A stretch of DNA of 64,000 nt from Neobacillus pocheonensis (GCA_023702235.1 JAMQCR010000001.1:1240001-1304000), one strand, 5' to 3'. Counted from the first letter of the stretch, positions 1 through 10,881 are shown. Notes: generated from the sequence alone by a model not told the origin. Made by a program: numbers and translations.

Positions 1-17
1 AATGGAGGTCTTTTACA

Positions 18-347
18 ATGGAAAAAACAACTATACTAACTATCGAACAAATCAAATCAATGTCTGAAGCTCAACTCTTAAAGAGAATGGCTAATTTGCA
101 ACTTCAGCGTTATTACTGGGTTGAGTTTAATGAAGCCTATGAGTATTATGATGGTCCTTTTGAAGATTGTCTTACTGAACTTGCATTTATTGAGCTTCGA
201 GTATCTCCTAAACTAGCTGAACAAGCTTACCGTATGGCAAATGAAACTCTTATTTCTAGAGAAGAAGTGTATGAATATGGTGCTTGGGTTCCAATGTCTG
301 AATGGTGGAGACTAACTGAGGATTATGAACTTGTTTCTATTGACTGA
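18..347 (+). CDS. Hypothetical acidic protein, 109 aa
   Basis: I do not recognise this protein. It is rich in Glu, Tyr and Leu with no membrane segment and looks soluble and mostly helical. A GGAGG ribosome binding site lies at about positions 5-9, correctly spaced for the ATG. Its stop codon is built into a short terminator-like hairpin, a style shared with other genes of the phage-like block. The strong start signal and clean end make it a real gene; its position beside another small gene and a helicase-like gene suggests a phage or plasmid accessory protein. Confidence 0.6.
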   Translation: MEKTTILTIEQIKSMSEAQLLKRMANLQLQRYYWVEFNEAYEYYDGPFEDCLTELAFIELRVSPKLAEQAYRMANETLISREEVYEYGAWVPMSEWWRLTEDYELVSID

Positions 348-360
348 GCTTAATGCTCGG
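344..360 (+). terminator. Stop-overlapping hairpin terminator
   Basis: CTGAGC pairs with GCTCGG around a TTAAT loop, followed by a short T-rich tail. The stem includes the stop codon of the preceding gene. Confidence 0.45.
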
Positions 361-396
361 CTTTGGGAATTATAATAAACTATTGGGGGAATTCAA

Positions 397-612
397 ATGG
401 AAGATAAAGTATTGGCATCATTATTAGTTTCATTTCTGGAAGAAGTTAAACCGGTCTTTGAAAAGAGCACGTCAGCGGCCAGCGAAGTTATTAATGAATA
501 CATTACTCCAGAACAGTTTAAGCAGATTCATAAGGACGCTCAACATAGAACTTTTGTGTTAGCATATGACCTTTACTTAAAATATTATTTAATGAATTTA
601 GATCGGGCTTAA
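397..612 (+). CDS. Hypothetical protein, 71 aa
   Basis: Unrecognised small helical protein with a G-rich ribosome binding site (GGGGG) about 8 bases upstream of the ATG. There is no signal peptide or membrane helix. Like the preceding gene, its stop codon lies inside a terminator hairpin, so it is probably transcribed as its own short unit. Phage or plasmid accessory gene by context. Confidence 0.55.
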   Translation: MEDKVLASLLVSFLEEVKPVFEKSTSAASEVINEYITPEQFKQIHKDAQHRTFVLAYDLYLKYYLMNLDRA

Positions 613-627
613 TGCCTGGTCTTTTTT
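601..627 (+). terminator. Intrinsic terminator
   Basis: GATCGGGC pairs with GCCTGGTC (one mismatch and wobble) around a TTAAT loop, followed by TTTTTT. It overlaps the stop codon of the 71-aa gene. Confidence 0.75.
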
Positions 628-826
628 AATGAAATTCATATTTTATGCTATATTTTGCGGCACTACTACCGTAAGGTTTGTCCAACCTAACGGTTGTCCA
701 ATTGATGATTTTAACGCTTTCCAAAAAATGGAAATACGTTGTCCAGAAAGGTATACGCACCAACACTTCGTGGACCTTTTTGTATAAATAAGAATAAAAA
801 AATAGAAATTTTTAAAATTGACGACT

Positions 827-852
827 CATGAACCTTTCGGAGAAAGTTCATG
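827..852 (+). promoter_or_regulatory. Leader hairpin upstream of helicase-like gene
   Basis: CATGAAC pairs perfectly with GTTCATG, with an inner TTTC/GAAA stem. It sits in a 340-bp stretch (628-969) that otherwise holds no convincing gene. The open frame that starts inside the hairpin at 850 runs in frame into the helicase-like gene but has no ribosome binding site, so I treat the stretch as a structured leader. Confidence 0.35.
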
Positions 853-969
853 AAGTATTACGACAGTAGTGCTGCAAAAGTTAAAAAGTTGGCTCCGATT
901 GATTTACGAATTCATTTCTCTAGATATAAACAATTATGTAAGAGAAATAAATTAATCGGAGGAACAAAT

Positions 970-2271
970 ATGAAAGTCAAAGTAATCGATGCAATTTGTG
1001 GTGCTGGAAAAACAAGTTATGCTATTCAAATGATGAATGATTCTACTAAAGCTGGATTTGGAACAGATAATGAATCATATACAAGCGATAAGAAGTTCAT
1101 TTATGTCACTCCTTTCTTATCTGAAGTACAACGCATTAAAGAGCTGACAATACTGGAATTCTTTGAACCTATAGCTAGCTATAAAATAGGCGCTAAGAGA
1201 GAGCACGTTCAAACTCTTGTTGAAGAAGGGTGCAATATTGTTATGTCACATGAACTGTTTGCTCTATTACATGAAGACACACTTCTTGACATTAAAGAAC
1301 AAGGTTATACATTAATTATGGATGAAGTTGCAAATGTTCTTGAAACATCGCGAATTGAAAAAGACGACATCAGAATGTTGATTGAAACTAAAAAAATTGA
1401 AATACAATCTGATGGACAAATAAACTGGATCGATCCTCTTTATAAGGGTCAATTTAATGCTTTGAAAATACTAAGCAGTAAGAGAAATTTGTTTCTTCAC
1501 AATGGAACAATTTTATTTTGGACAATGCCTATTATCAATTTTAAATCGTTTGAAGAAGTTTACATCCTTACATACTTATTTGATGGTCAGATCCAAAGAT
1601 ACTATTATGATATGTATGATGTGGATTATAAGAAGTATTCAGTTCGCAAAAATGAAAACGGACGATATGAGCTTACAAAGTATGACAAGTCTTTGGAACC
1701 AAGAAATGAAATTGGACAGCTTCTTAAAATTTATGAGGACTACCAAAAAGGAAAATCGGTTAGCAGATTGAACACAAGCTACTTAAACAAGAATAATAGA
1801 CCTGAAAGAGCTCTGTCTAAGAGTTGGTTTGAAAAAGCAGATGAAGAACAGATTGAGCAACTTAAAAAGAACCTTCTCACATTCTTCATGACTCAAGCTC
1901 CAACAGAAGTTAATGAATTATACTGGACTACTTTTAAATCACATGCTCCAGAAATTAAGAACAAGAAGAGTAAACTGAATAAGAAAGATGATCGTTCAAA
2001 AGATAATTTTGTTCCTTTCAACACTAGAGCAACAAATGATTATGCAGATAAAACTGCAGTAGCTTTCGTTCTAAACAGATTTATGAATCCTAATGAAAAG
2101 CAGTTTTTCTCTTACAGAGGAATCGAAGTTAGTGAGGACCTATTAGCTGTATCTGATTTGATTCAATTTCTGTTTAGAGGATGCATCAGAAATGGAGAAC
2201 CAATGAACTGCTATATTCCATCTGCTAGAATGAGAGTTTTATTGAAACAATGGATAAACTTTGAAATCTAA
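970..2271 (+). CDS. Phage-type P-loop NTPase / SF2 helicase-like protein
   Basis: The 433-aa protein starts at the ATG at 970, preceded by CGGAGGAACAAAT; the longer frame from 850 lacks a ribosome binding site. Visible motifs are a Walker A loop near residues 9-16 (CGAGKTS), a Walker B/DExx-like IMDEV near residue 117 and, close to the C-terminus, FLFRGCIRNG, which resembles helicase motif VI. This order matches SF2 helicase-like proteins of large Bacillus phages and plasmids. It probably acts in DNA replication or recombination of the element. It shares this architecture with the 793-aa protein at 15839. Specific substrate unknown. Confidence 0.6.
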   Translation: MKVKVIDAICGAGKTSYAIQMMNDSTKAGFGTDNESYTSDKKFIYVTPFLSEVQRIKELTILEFFEPIASYKIGAKREHVQTLVEEGCNIVMSHELFALLHEDTLLDIKEQGYTLIMDEVANVLETSRIEKDDIRMLIETKKIEIQSDGQINWIDPLYKGQFNALKILSSKRNLFLHNGTILFWTMPIINFKSFEEVYILTYLFDGQIQRYYYDMYDVDYKKYSVRKNENGRYELTKYDKSLEPRNEIGQLLKIYEDYQKGKSVSRLNTSYLNKNNRPERALSKSWFEKADEEQIEQLKKNLLTFFMTQAPTEVNELYWTTFKSHAPEIKNKKSKLNKKDDRSKDNFVPFNTRATNDYADKTAVAFVLNRFMNPNEKQFFSYRGIEVSEDLLAVSDLIQFLFRGCIRNGEPMNCYIPSARMRVLLKQWINFEI

Positions 2272-2298
2272 GGGGGCATAAGCTCTCTTATTTTTTTT
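2269..2298 (+). terminator. Intrinsic terminator
   Basis: TAAGGGGGC pairs with GCTCTCTTA using G-T wobbles around an ATAA loop, followed by an unbroken T-run. The stem starts with the stop codon of the helicase-like gene. Confidence 0.8.
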
Positions 2299-2442
2299 AA
2301 AATTGTTGAGAAAAATAATACCAAAATTAAATGTGAACTATATCACTTCAACAAAATGCAATACGTGTTATTCTAGTAACTCATGCTCAAAATTTCACAA
2401 ACTATAAATCCGCTGGACATAAAATATTCTGAGGAATTCTAA

Positions 2443-2592
2443 ATGGGATTAATTATAACAATTGCATTAGGCATCATGTTAGCGTTTTGGTTAATGAGTA
2501 AAGGTAATAAACCGTATACAAGGAAAGAAGCTGAAAAACTAAGTAAGACCTATAAAAAACTAGATGATATGTTGAGAAAAGGAGAATATTAA
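2443..2592 (+). CDS. Small membrane-anchored protein, 49 aa
   Basis: A short gene with GAGGAATTCTAA just upstream of the ATG. Residues 2-17 form one hydrophobic helix (GLIITIALGIMLAFWL), followed by a Lys/Glu-rich cytoplasmic tail. It ends one base before the secreted-protein gene at 2594, so the two are probably co-transcribed and translationally coupled. Function unknown. Confidence 0.55.
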   Translation: MGLIITIALGIMLAFWLMSKGNKPYTRKEAEKLSKTYKKLDDMLRKGEY

Positions 2593-2593
2593 A

Positions 2594-3100
2594 ATGAAAA
2601 AATTAACTACAATCGTATTAACTGGTGCATTAACATTATCTCTAGGTACTTCAGCGTTTGCTAAAGGAACAAACAATGGAAATCACAATGGATGGAATAA
2701 TCCTAACAACCCTCATCACACTGTAAAGGCACCGAACGTAGATACAAGCAATCCACAAGTTTTAACAAAGGCAGATACTGGAAATGTTACTGTAAATACT
2801 CGTTTGGATGCACAATGGATAAAAAATAACTTAGCTAAGATTACACGGTATTCCAAAAATTTCAAGGTAGAGGTTATAGATAATCCCAATTATTCACCTG
2901 CAACTGCATGGCTACTAGCAGATTATCAGATTGTAATAACTTTCCAGGATAGACAAGACAGTGCTTATAACTTGTTTGGTATTACTGGAATGGCTATGCA
3001 TCAAATGGTAGTATATAACACTCACTATACTGAGGTTTCTGCACATATTGACAATAACAATGTAATTATATTTACTCCTTACATGGCACCAACAAAGTAA
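2594..3100 (+). CDS. Secreted protein with His/Trp/Asn-Pro motif
   Basis: A 168-aa protein with a typical Sec signal peptide (MKK, hydrophobic core, SAFA cleavage site at about residue 23). Just after cleavage comes the motif NGWNNPNNPHH, also found in the lipoprotein at 40068. The rest is a small extracellular domain of unknown fold. The ribosome binding site is the GGAG at the end of the upstream 49-aa gene. Being paired with a membrane peptide suggests a surface function of the mobile element such as exclusion, adhesion or an envelope stress role; this is inference. Confidence 0.6.
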   Translation: MKKLTTIVLTGALTLSLGTSAFAKGTNNGNHNGWNNPNNPHHTVKAPNVDTSNPQVLTKADTGNVTVNTRLDAQWIKNNLAKITRYSKNFKVEVIDNPNYSPATAWLLADYQIVITFQDRQDSAYNLFGITGMAMHQMVVYNTHYTEVSAHIDNNNVIIFTPYMAPTK

Positions 3101-3149
3101 ACTGGAAAACAATATTAATAAATCAAATAAATAATCGGAGGAACTTAAA

Positions 3150-3428
3150 ATGAATTATCCAATGGAAGTTTTAATCAATGGTGAATGGATCTATAGAGGA
3201 ATGTTCCCACTACCTCGTAATGAATCGTTTTTTGTTGAAAGAAATGAGTTCTATGTTATCACTAATGAAGGTGTAAATATTTATAAATATCTTCTACCAA
3301 TTGAAGATAAATCGGTAGAGAAAGAGCTACCAGTAAAACTATTTTATACGGCTACTAAGTTTATCGAAGGTTTCGATTACGGTGATGTTTCAACATACTA
3401 TAAGAAAACAATCGGAGGTAAAAAATAA
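3150..3428 (+). CDS. Hypothetical protein, 92 aa
   Basis: Preceded by ATCGGAGGAACTTAAA, a strong ribosome binding site. The soluble, mixed alpha/beta protein has no recognisable motif. The stop codon overlaps the ATG of the next, broken gene (TAATG), a sign of translational coupling. It belongs to the same small operon as the secreted protein. Confidence 0.55.
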   Translation: MNYPMEVLINGEWIYRGMFPLPRNESFFVERNEFYVITNEGVNIYKYLLPIEDKSVEKELPVKLFYTATKFIEGFDYGDVSTYYKKTIGGKK

Positions 3429-3960
3429 TGGGAACTATATTTATAATCATTCTGTGATAGCAATAATTGGTGGAATACTTAATTCAATTGATGATGATAA
3501 AAAGAAAGCTCAAGAATTAGCAAAAGAAAGCTGAAGAAGAAGCTAAAAAACCTCGCATTGATGTTCCATTTAGAGTTGGAGATTTACAATATGTAGTTTC
3601 TAATGTTCATGAAGCACATGAAATTCACAGTGGAAAATCGACTTATCCCATATGTAATTGCTAATGGTAAATTTGTTGTGATGAATATTACGATTACTAA
3701 ATTAGGGAAAGACCCGAAGAATATTGGGTTAGGTTTATTCAGTCTTAAAAATGGAGAAACAAGTTTTGGTGCTTCAAATGGTAAACTTATGGTCGTCAAC
3801 TTAGGAGATAAAGCTCTACAGGACCAAGGTCTATCCTCAACTCCCTAGACAATTTACAATAGTGTTCGATGTACCAACTACGTTAACATCATATACTTTA
3901 GAAGCTATGTCAGGGACCGGATTCCTTGATCTAGATACTGCAACAGTCAATCTTAAATAG
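3428..3960 (+). pseudogene. Broken DUF4352-like secreted/lipoprotein gene
   Basis: Reading across three frames gives a continuous theme: a short hydrophobic start, a Lys/Glu linker (KAEEEAKKPR), then FRVGDLQYVVSN, NGKFVVMNITITKLGKDP, GKLMVVNLGDKAL and a C-terminal strand FTIVFDVPTTL. This is the strand order of DUF4352/telethonin-like extracellular domains, in which a GxFvvVxxxVxNxG strand is diagnostic. At least three frameshifts and an early stop interrupt it. Unlike other breaks in the window these are not at GGCC sites, so this is probably a true pseudogene, or unusually poor sequence. Confidence 0.55.
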
Positions 3961-3982
3961 AGCTCAAAGCTCTTCTTTTTTT
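3959..3982 (+). terminator. Intrinsic terminator
   Basis: AGAGCT and AGCTCT pair around a CAA loop, followed by a T-run. It closes the 2.4-4.0 kb gene group. Confidence 0.8.
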
Positions 3983-4615
3983 GCCTAACAATATTGTTCC
4001 AGTTTGCAATTCTGGGGCAATTATCTTTTCTTTATAAATAAACAAACAAAAGTAATAAATTTGGTACAATTCATTCTTTGAAGAGAATAATATTCCATTT
4101 GTCATTGAGAGTCAACGATAAAGCAGTAGAAAGTCTGAAAATTACAAGAAAATGTAATTGGTCCTTAATAAACGATATTCTATCACTGAGACTAAAGTTT
4201 CGATAGTTCATCCACCGACAGGAAGAAATGTAACCAATAGAGAAATAAATCCAAATGGTAATTTATGGATATAGGGAGTGGTTGAAAATAAAGGGCTTTT
4301 TCTTCTTCTACTTAAGGTAGCAGTTTAGTGGAAGAAGTATTTTTGTTATAATATTGATATAAATAGATAGAGGCAGGGAGCGGGCTTATAAGATGACAAA
4401 TCGATAATGTATACTAATGGTGGACCTTTGTCTGACATGAACTTTTATGGAAAGTAATGAGCCGTGAGGCAGATGATATATAGTACAATATACCAGAACT
4501 TTTTACGGTAGATTAGTAATTAGTACAGAATTTGGGACAGTAAACTTGCTACATTATGATGACAGCAAATAAATTATAGGGGAATATTAAGAAGTTCTAG
4601 ATGGAGGAATGATAG
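3983..4615 (+). promoter_or_regulatory. Gene-free stretch with possible hsd promoter
   Basis: These 630 bases contain no convincing gene. A TATAAT box at 4347-4352 inside an AT-rich run is a plausible -10 element for the restriction-modification operon, with only a weak TTTAGT at -35. The sequence otherwise shows no clear hairpin or repeat. Confidence 0.3.
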
Positions 4616-7600
4616 ATGGCAGTTATGAATAGTCATGATAAATTTAACGAGGCAACTCGTGTTCAAATGCCTGCTCTTGTTCATTTAACTAGACTTGGCT
4701 ATGAATACTTTGGGAAGATATCTGAAGAAATGGCGGGCATGGTTTATGACCCAGACACAAACATTTTGAAGGACATTTTCAAGCAGCAGTTTTGCGCTCT
4801 TAATCCGGGACGTGAAGGAGAAGTAGAACTAGTATTACGTTCAATTCGTCAAGAATTGGATAATGATGATCTTGGACGTAGCTTTTATAAGAGGTTAACA
4901 AATGTTTCTCCGGTTCGTCTTATTGACTTTGAACATCCTGAAAAAAATACTTATCATTTTACAGCAGAATTTACATGCAAACGAGATCAGGATGAGTTCC
5001 GCCCTGATATTACATTGTTTATTAATGGGCTTCCACTTGTGTTTATTGAGGTTAAAAAGCCAAATAATCACGGTGGCATGGTGGCGGAAAGTGATCGTAT
5101 GAATCGTCAGCGTTTTCCTAACAAAAAGTTTCGTCGTTTCATAAATATTACACAACTAATGATTTTCTCAAATAATATGGAGTATGATGCACAAGGGGGT
5201 ATTGTGCCTATTCAAGGTGCATTCTACTCTACAGCTGCAAGAGACGCTGCACCATTTAACTGTTTTCGTGAAGAGAATATTGGGAAAGAAGAAATTGCTC
5301 CCTTTATTAAAAACTATCCATATAAAGAAATTGATAATGCTGTTGAGAAAAGTATTCTATGCGATTTTAACTGTCAAGTTATTCATCATGCGCCGGAATA
5401 TCAAACTAATTTAAATATTAATACTCCTACTAACCGTATTATAACTTCAATGTGTTCTCCAGAACGTTTGCTTTTTATTCTTAAATATGGAATTGCATAT
5501 GTAAAAATGGAACGCGAGGTTGATGGTAAAATTGAGTCAACCGACCAGAAGCATATTATGAGATACCAGCAGTTATTTGCGGCCTAACTGTTCGCGAAAA
5601 ATTAAGCGAGGGCATCAGATCCGGTGTGATATGGCATACACAAGGTAGTGGTAAAACAGCACTTTCCTACCATCTTACTTATGCTTTGTCGGATTATTTC
5701 GCTAAACAAAACAAGGTTGCAAAATTTTACTTTATTGTAGACCGACTCGACTTGCTTGAACAATCTACACAGGAATTAAAGGCCGTGGGTTGGAAGTTAA
5801 AACCGCAAACTCTCGTATTGAACTAATGGAGCAATTTCGTACTAATCAAGCACAAGAAGGAAATAGCGGAAAACACGAGATCACAGTGGTAAACATTCAA
5901 CGTTTTGCTGAAGATAAAGAAAAGGTTGATTTGCCTGCCTATGCTACAAATTTACAACGTATATTTATTATTGATGAGGCACACCGTGGTTATAACCCTA
6001 AAGGTTGTTTTCTTGCTAACCTTTTTGATGCCGATAAAAACTCGATAAAAATTGCTCTTACTGGCACACCATTACTAAAAGAAGAACGTGCCTCGTGGAA
6101 AGTGTTTGGGGAATATCTCCACACATACTATTATGATAAATCCATCAAAGACGGATACACCTTGAAAATAATTCGTGAAGATATTGAAACTTCTTACCGC
6201 GAAAAACTATCGTCTATCTATGAAAGACTTGAGTCTTTGGTTGAGAAAAAAGATATAAAGAAGAGTCAGATCATTGAGCATGATAGCTATGTGAAAGAAC
6301 TGCTTCGTTATATCATCAACGACCTTAAGAGGTTTAGGCAAGTACAGGGAGACGATACTTTAGGTGGTATGGTAATATGTGAAACTAGTGAGCAGGCACG
6401 AAAACTTTTTGCTTACTTTGATGAAATTCAATGTCAGCTTAATGCTGAAGCGTCGGTTACAAGTCACTTTAAGGTTGGATTAATTTTACATGATAGTGAT
6501 GATAAGGAAACTCGTAAACAGATTGTAAAAGACTTTAAGAAAAATATGAGCATTGATATATTGATTGTGTTCAACATGCTTCTTACTGGTTTTGATGCGC
6601 CCAGGCTTAAGCGTTTGTACTTTGGACGTAAACTTAAGGATCACAACTTATTACAGGCACTCACTCGTGTAAATCGTCCTTACAAAAAGAACCGATATGG
6701 CTATATAATAGACTTTGCTAATATTAAGCAAAATTTTGAGCAGACCAATGAAGCTTATTTGAAGGAATTAGATCGTTTTAACGACCCATCAGAAACTGGA
6801 GAAGGAAATGAAACTGATACATTTCGTCAAATTATTGAGGATAAAGATGCGCTAATATCCCAAATGCAGGAAGTAAGACAAACGTTATTCTTTTATACTA
6901 CGGACAATGTTGAGGAATTCAGTTCTGAAATTTCAACGATTGAAGATAAGAGTGAACTTCTTAAGTTGAAGAAGGTTCTTATTGCTGCCCGAGACTGTTG
7001 TAATATTGTGCGTACTTTTGGTGATGATGACCTCAAGGAAGCTTTTTCTGATCTTGAAATCACAAAACTTCCTGCTATGATTAAAGAGGTTCAGCACCAC
7101 ATTGATAACATTAACCAAAAGGATGCATTCTCTGACGATGACGCTACCAGACGGCTTGTAAATGAAGCAATGCAGGATATTTCTTTTAACTTTAGCAAAA
7201 TTGGAGAAGAAGAGATGAAGTTGATAGCGGGTGGAGTGGAATTACAGGAGAAATGGCAACGTACAATTCGCAGCTTCACCGACAATATAGATCAGGATGA
7301 CCCCGAGTTTATTTCTTTGCGTGAGGCATTTATGCAGCGTTTTAAGGAGCACGGGTTTGTAATTGATAATATTGCTCATTTTAATGAGCATTCCAAGGCA
7401 CTGGACGAGGTTCTGAAAAAACTTACTGAATTGCAAAAACGCAATAACGCACTTCTAAAAAAATATAAAGGTGATGCAAAGTTTGCTCGTGTACACAAGC
7501 GTATCCGCGAAGAAAACGAAAAACGAGAAGTTACACACAGAAAGCCGATTGTGTCTGTTTACGATGAATCCATTATGAGTGTACTTTTTACTATCAAATC

Positions 7601-7799
7601 CGACATAGACCAAAAGGTATATGATAGGAGTGATATTCTTAAAAAAGATGCGTATTTTGAGCAAACTGTAATGACACAAATAAAAGAAGGTATGAAAAAG
7701 CTAGGCTTTAATAATGACCGCGAAGATCGCATTTTCATTCAGAGTCGTATTACTAAGCAATATCTTAACCAATATAATGCAACATATCCAGTTGCATAA
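4616..7799 (+). CDS. hsdR: Type I restriction endonuclease subunit R (two assembly frameshifts)
   Basis: HsdR is the ATP-driven translocase and nuclease of a type I restriction-modification complex and cuts unmodified foreign DNA far from the recognition site. The N-terminal nuclease domain shows RPDITLF followed by FIEVKKP, the PD-(D/E)XK signature. Then come helicase motif I (HTQGSGKTALSYHL), motif II (IIDEAHRG), motif III (LTGTP) and a long helical C-terminal part. Start: ATG after GGAGGAATGATAG. The reading frame shifts near 5581-5584 and 5781-5784; restoring one C at each GGCC gives AALTVREKL and KARGLEVKTA, which match the family. I therefore read it as one intact gene of about 1,060 aa, first in the hsdRMS operon. 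Confidence 0.9.
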
Positions 7800-7817
7800 A
7801 AAATAGAGGAGAAATTT

Positions 7818-9440
7818 ATGGACATTAAAGAAAAAACAATTGCACTAATTGATGCGTTAAAATCAACCTGTCAAACCTACGGAATGGGAAACGACGGAAA
7901 TGAATATAAAATTATTACACAGGTGTTTCTGTATAAGTTTATCAATGATAAATTCGGATATGCAGTAAAGGAAATCAGTGCGGTGCTTGCAAATGCTGAA
8001 AAATGGGAAATTGCCTATGCGGAAATGTCAGAGGATGATAGACTAGATATTCTTGACGAACTTTCGCCTGATATCCCTCGTCTATACCCACAGCATCTAA
8101 TTTCAAATCTTTGGAATCAGCAGGCAAAGGGTGATTTTGATTTAATCTTTGATAGTACAATGACCGATATTGCTGACGTTAACATGGAAATCTTCGCTAC
8201 ACAAACAACGCAAGACACAAAGATTCCTCTTTTTGAGAAACTTACGCAGTATGTTACTGATGATGCACAAAGAGCACCTTTTGCACGTGCCTTGGTGGAT
8301 AAACTAGTTAACTTTTCTTTTGAAGAGGCGTTTGCAAAGCATTATGACTTCTTTGCTGCAATTTTTGAAAATCTAATTAAAGATTACAATACTGCAGGTG
8401 GTGGCAAATACGCAGAGTACTACACTCCACATTCGATAGCCACAATAATGGCTCGTCTCTTAGTTGGAGATAGGTCTGACCTCCATAGCATTGAATGCTA
8501 CGACCCATCTGCTGGAACAGGCACACTGTTAATGGCGCTTAGCCATCAAATTGGTGAAGACCGTTGTACAATTTTTGCACAGGATATTTCTCAAAGAAGT
8601 AACAAAATGCTAAAACTTAATCTCATCTTGAATGGTCTTGTATCCTCACTTGATCATGCTATTCAAGGAGATACTCTTGTTGCTCCTTATCATAAAAGCG
8701 ACGATGGACAGTCTTTGCGTCAGTTTGACTACGTTGTATCTAATCCTCCGTTTAAGATGGATTTTTCGGATACGAGAGAAAAAATTGCAGCAATGCCTGC
8801 ACGTTTCTGGGCAGGAGTGCCTAATATTCCAGCTAAGAAAAAAGAAAGGATGGCTATTTACACTTGCTTTATTCAGCACGTAATTAATTCTCTTAAATCT
8901 AAAGGTAAAGGTGCTATAGTTATTCCTACGGGATTTATTACCGCAAAAAGCGGTGTGGAAAATAAAATAATTAAACACATTGTTGATGAGCATATCGTTT
9001 ACGGTTGTATAAGTATGCCTTCGAATGTTTTTGCCACTACGGGCACCAATGTTTCTGTACTATTTTTTGATAATTCAAAGACAGCAGAAAAAGTTGTATT
9101 AATTGATGCTTCAAAAATGGGAGAAGAGTATCAAGATGGTAACAATAAAAAAAGAAGATTAAGAAATTTTGAGATTGACCAGATTGTTTCAACTTTCCAA
9201 AATAAAGAAGCTATTGATGATTTCTCTGTAGCGGTAACTTATGATGAGATTACATCTAAAAAATATTCTCTTTCTGCAGGACAATATTTTGATATTAAAA
9301 TTGAATATACCAAATTATCTATGGAGGAGTTTAATCAAAAGATTGAAGAATATACTGTGAATTTACAAACATTCTTTACAGAGAACGAAAAATTACAATT
9401 GGAAATATTGGAACAGTTAAAGAAGGTGAAGTATGAATAA
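7818..9440 (+). CDS. hsdM: Type I modification methyltransferase subunit M
   Basis: The 540-aa N6-adenine DNA methyltransferase forms M2S with HsdS and protects host DNA. An N-terminal HsdM_N helical domain (about residues 5-150) is followed by the Rossmann-type methylase with SAM-binding motif DPSAGTGTLL and catalytic NPPF (SNPPFKMDF). Length is normal. It follows hsdR by 18 bases with an AGAGGAGAAA ribosome binding site and overlaps hsdS by eight bases, which couples their translation. No damage is visible. Confidence 0.95.
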   Translation: MDIKEKTIALIDALKSTCQTYGMGNDGNEYKIITQVFLYKFINDKFGYAVKEISAVLANAEKWEIAYAEMSEDDRLDILDELSPDIPRLYPQHLISNLWNQQAKGDFDLIFDSTMTDIADVNMEIFATQTTQDTKIPLFEKLTQYVTDDAQRAPFARALVDKLVNFSFEEAFAKHYDFFAAIFENLIKDYNTAGGGKYAEYYTPHSIATIMARLLVGDRSDLHSIECYDPSAGTGTLLMALSHQIGEDRCTIFAQDISQRSNKMLKLNLILNGLVSSLDHAIQGDTLVAPYHKSDDGQSLRQFDYVVSNPPFKMDFSDTREKIAAMPARFWAGVPNIPAKKKERMAIYTCFIQHVINSLKSKGKGAIVIPTGFITAKSGVENKIIKHIVDEHIVYGCISMPSNVFATTGTNVSVLFFDNSKTAEKVVLIDASKMGEEYQDGNNKKRRLRNFEIDQIVSTFQNKEAIDDFSVAVTYDEITSKKYSLSAGQYFDIKIEYTKLSMEEFNQKIEEYTVNLQTFFTENEKLQLEILEQLKKVKYE

Positions 9441-10701
9441 TTCTTTCATGAGATATAAAATGGGAGAACTTTGTAGAATTAAACATGGATATCCATTTCA
9501 AGGGGAGTATTTTTCAGACGAAGGCAAATATATCATTTTAACTCCGGGAAATTTCTATGAGCAAGGAGGTTTTAAGCGAATTGCAGGAAAAGAAAAGTTT
9601 TACTTAGGTGACGTTTCAGAAGAATATATTTGTAAAAAAGGTGATTTAATTGTAGCTATGACTGAGCAGGCAGAAGGACTTTTAGGTAGTACTGCTCTCG
9701 TTCCAGAAGATGATTTATATTTACACAACCAACGAATAGGCTTGATATTTCCAGAAAATGATTTGGTGGACAAGTTATTCCTTTACTATTTATTTATGAC
9801 AAAGAGTGTGAGAAAACGTCTAAGGGGATCATCTTCAGGAACAAAAGTTAAGCATACTTCACCGGAAAAAATATATGATGTTGAGGTTTGGATTCCTAAA
9901 ATAAAGGACCAAAGAAGTATTGCTCTTCTGCTGTATAACATCGATAAAAAAATTGATATTAATAATAAAATAAACGATAATTTACAGCAACAAGCTAAGT
10001 TACTCTATGATTACTGGTTCACTCAGTTCGACTTCCCGGATGTGAACGGGAACCCATACAAAGCCTCTGGGGGTCAGATGGTCTGGGATGAGAATCTCAA
10101 ACGAGAGATACCTTTTGGATGGACTTCGAAATCAATAATTAACAATCCACTCGTTACCGTATTGAAACCTGGAGTGGACGTTTTTGACCGTAAAACATAT
10201 TTAGCTACAGCTGAAGTAAATGGAACATCCATATCAACAGGTAATGTCGTCGAGTATGCCACTCGTGAAAGTCGGGCAAATATGCAGCCCACAGTCAATT
10301 CAGTATGGTTTGCGAAAATGAAAAATAGCATCAAGCATTTGTTCTTAAATGAGGAAATGATCTCTCTTATTAATTCATCAATACTGTCAACTGGCTTCTG
10401 TGGCTTGCAGTGTACAGAGAAAAGTTTTGAGTATATTTCATCGTTTATCGGTTATTCGTATTTTGAAACCATCAAAGATACCCTTGCTCATGGTGCAACC
10501 CAGGAAGCTGTCAATAATGATGACTTAGACGGCGTATTTATGGTTATTCCCGACGATAAAACTTTATCTCTCTATCATGATGCTACAAAGTGCATATATG
10601 CAAAAATAAGTAAAAACATTTGCGAGAACCAGGAACTTGTAGGTCTGAAGGATTGGCTATTACCAATGCTGATGAATGGGCAAGTAACAGTGACTGACTA
10701 A
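9433..10701 (+). CDS. hsdS: Type I restriction-modification specificity subunit S
   Basis: HsdS chooses the bipartite DNA target. The 422-aa protein has two target recognition domains: the first starts at about residue 8 (GELCRIKHGYPF), the second at about residue 215, separated by a conserved coiled-coil spacer (YNIDKKIDINNKINDNLQQQ). The C-terminal helix ends in LLPMLMNGQVTV, typical of the family. The first domain lies next to sequence that ends PxxxDQRSIALLL, also typical. The recognition sequence cannot be predicted by eye. HsdS is last in the operon and followed by a terminator. Confidence 0.92.
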   Translation: MNNSFMRYKMGELCRIKHGYPFQGEYFSDEGKYIILTPGNFYEQGGFKRIAGKEKFYLGDVSEEYICKKGDLIVAMTEQAEGLLGSTALVPEDDLYLHNQRIGLIFPENDLVDKLFLYYLFMTKSVRKRLRGSSSGTKVKHTSPEKIYDVEVWIPKIKDQRSIALLLYNIDKKIDINNKINDNLQQQAKLLYDYWFTQFDFPDVNGNPYKASGGQMVWDENLKREIPFGWTSKSIINNPLVTVLKPGVDVFDRKTYLATAEVNGTSISTGNVVEYATRESRANMQPTVNSVWFAKMKNSIKHLFLNEEMISLINSSILSTGFCGLQCTEKSFEYISSFIGYSYFETIKDTLAHGATQEAVNNDDLDGVFMVIPDDKTLSLYHDATKCIYAKISKNICENQELVGLKDWLLPMLMNGQVTVTD

Positions 10702-10849
10702 ACCGTTAAAAAATTTCTTAAAATGATTGGTTAAAACAGCTGCCCCAACCAGTCTAACCAGTTATTCATATTAACATAGCACTCCAAAGTTTTATTTTTT
10801 TTGTACTCCTGCTATTGTGTTTATGTATAAATATTCATTGTGTTAAACA

Positions 10850-10881
10850 GGTGCGGTCCTTTAATGGATCGCCTTTTTTTT
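10850..10881 (+). terminator. Terminator of hsdRMS operon
   Basis: GGTGCGGTCC pairs imperfectly with GGATCGCC around a TTTAAT loop, followed by eight T. Confidence 0.7.
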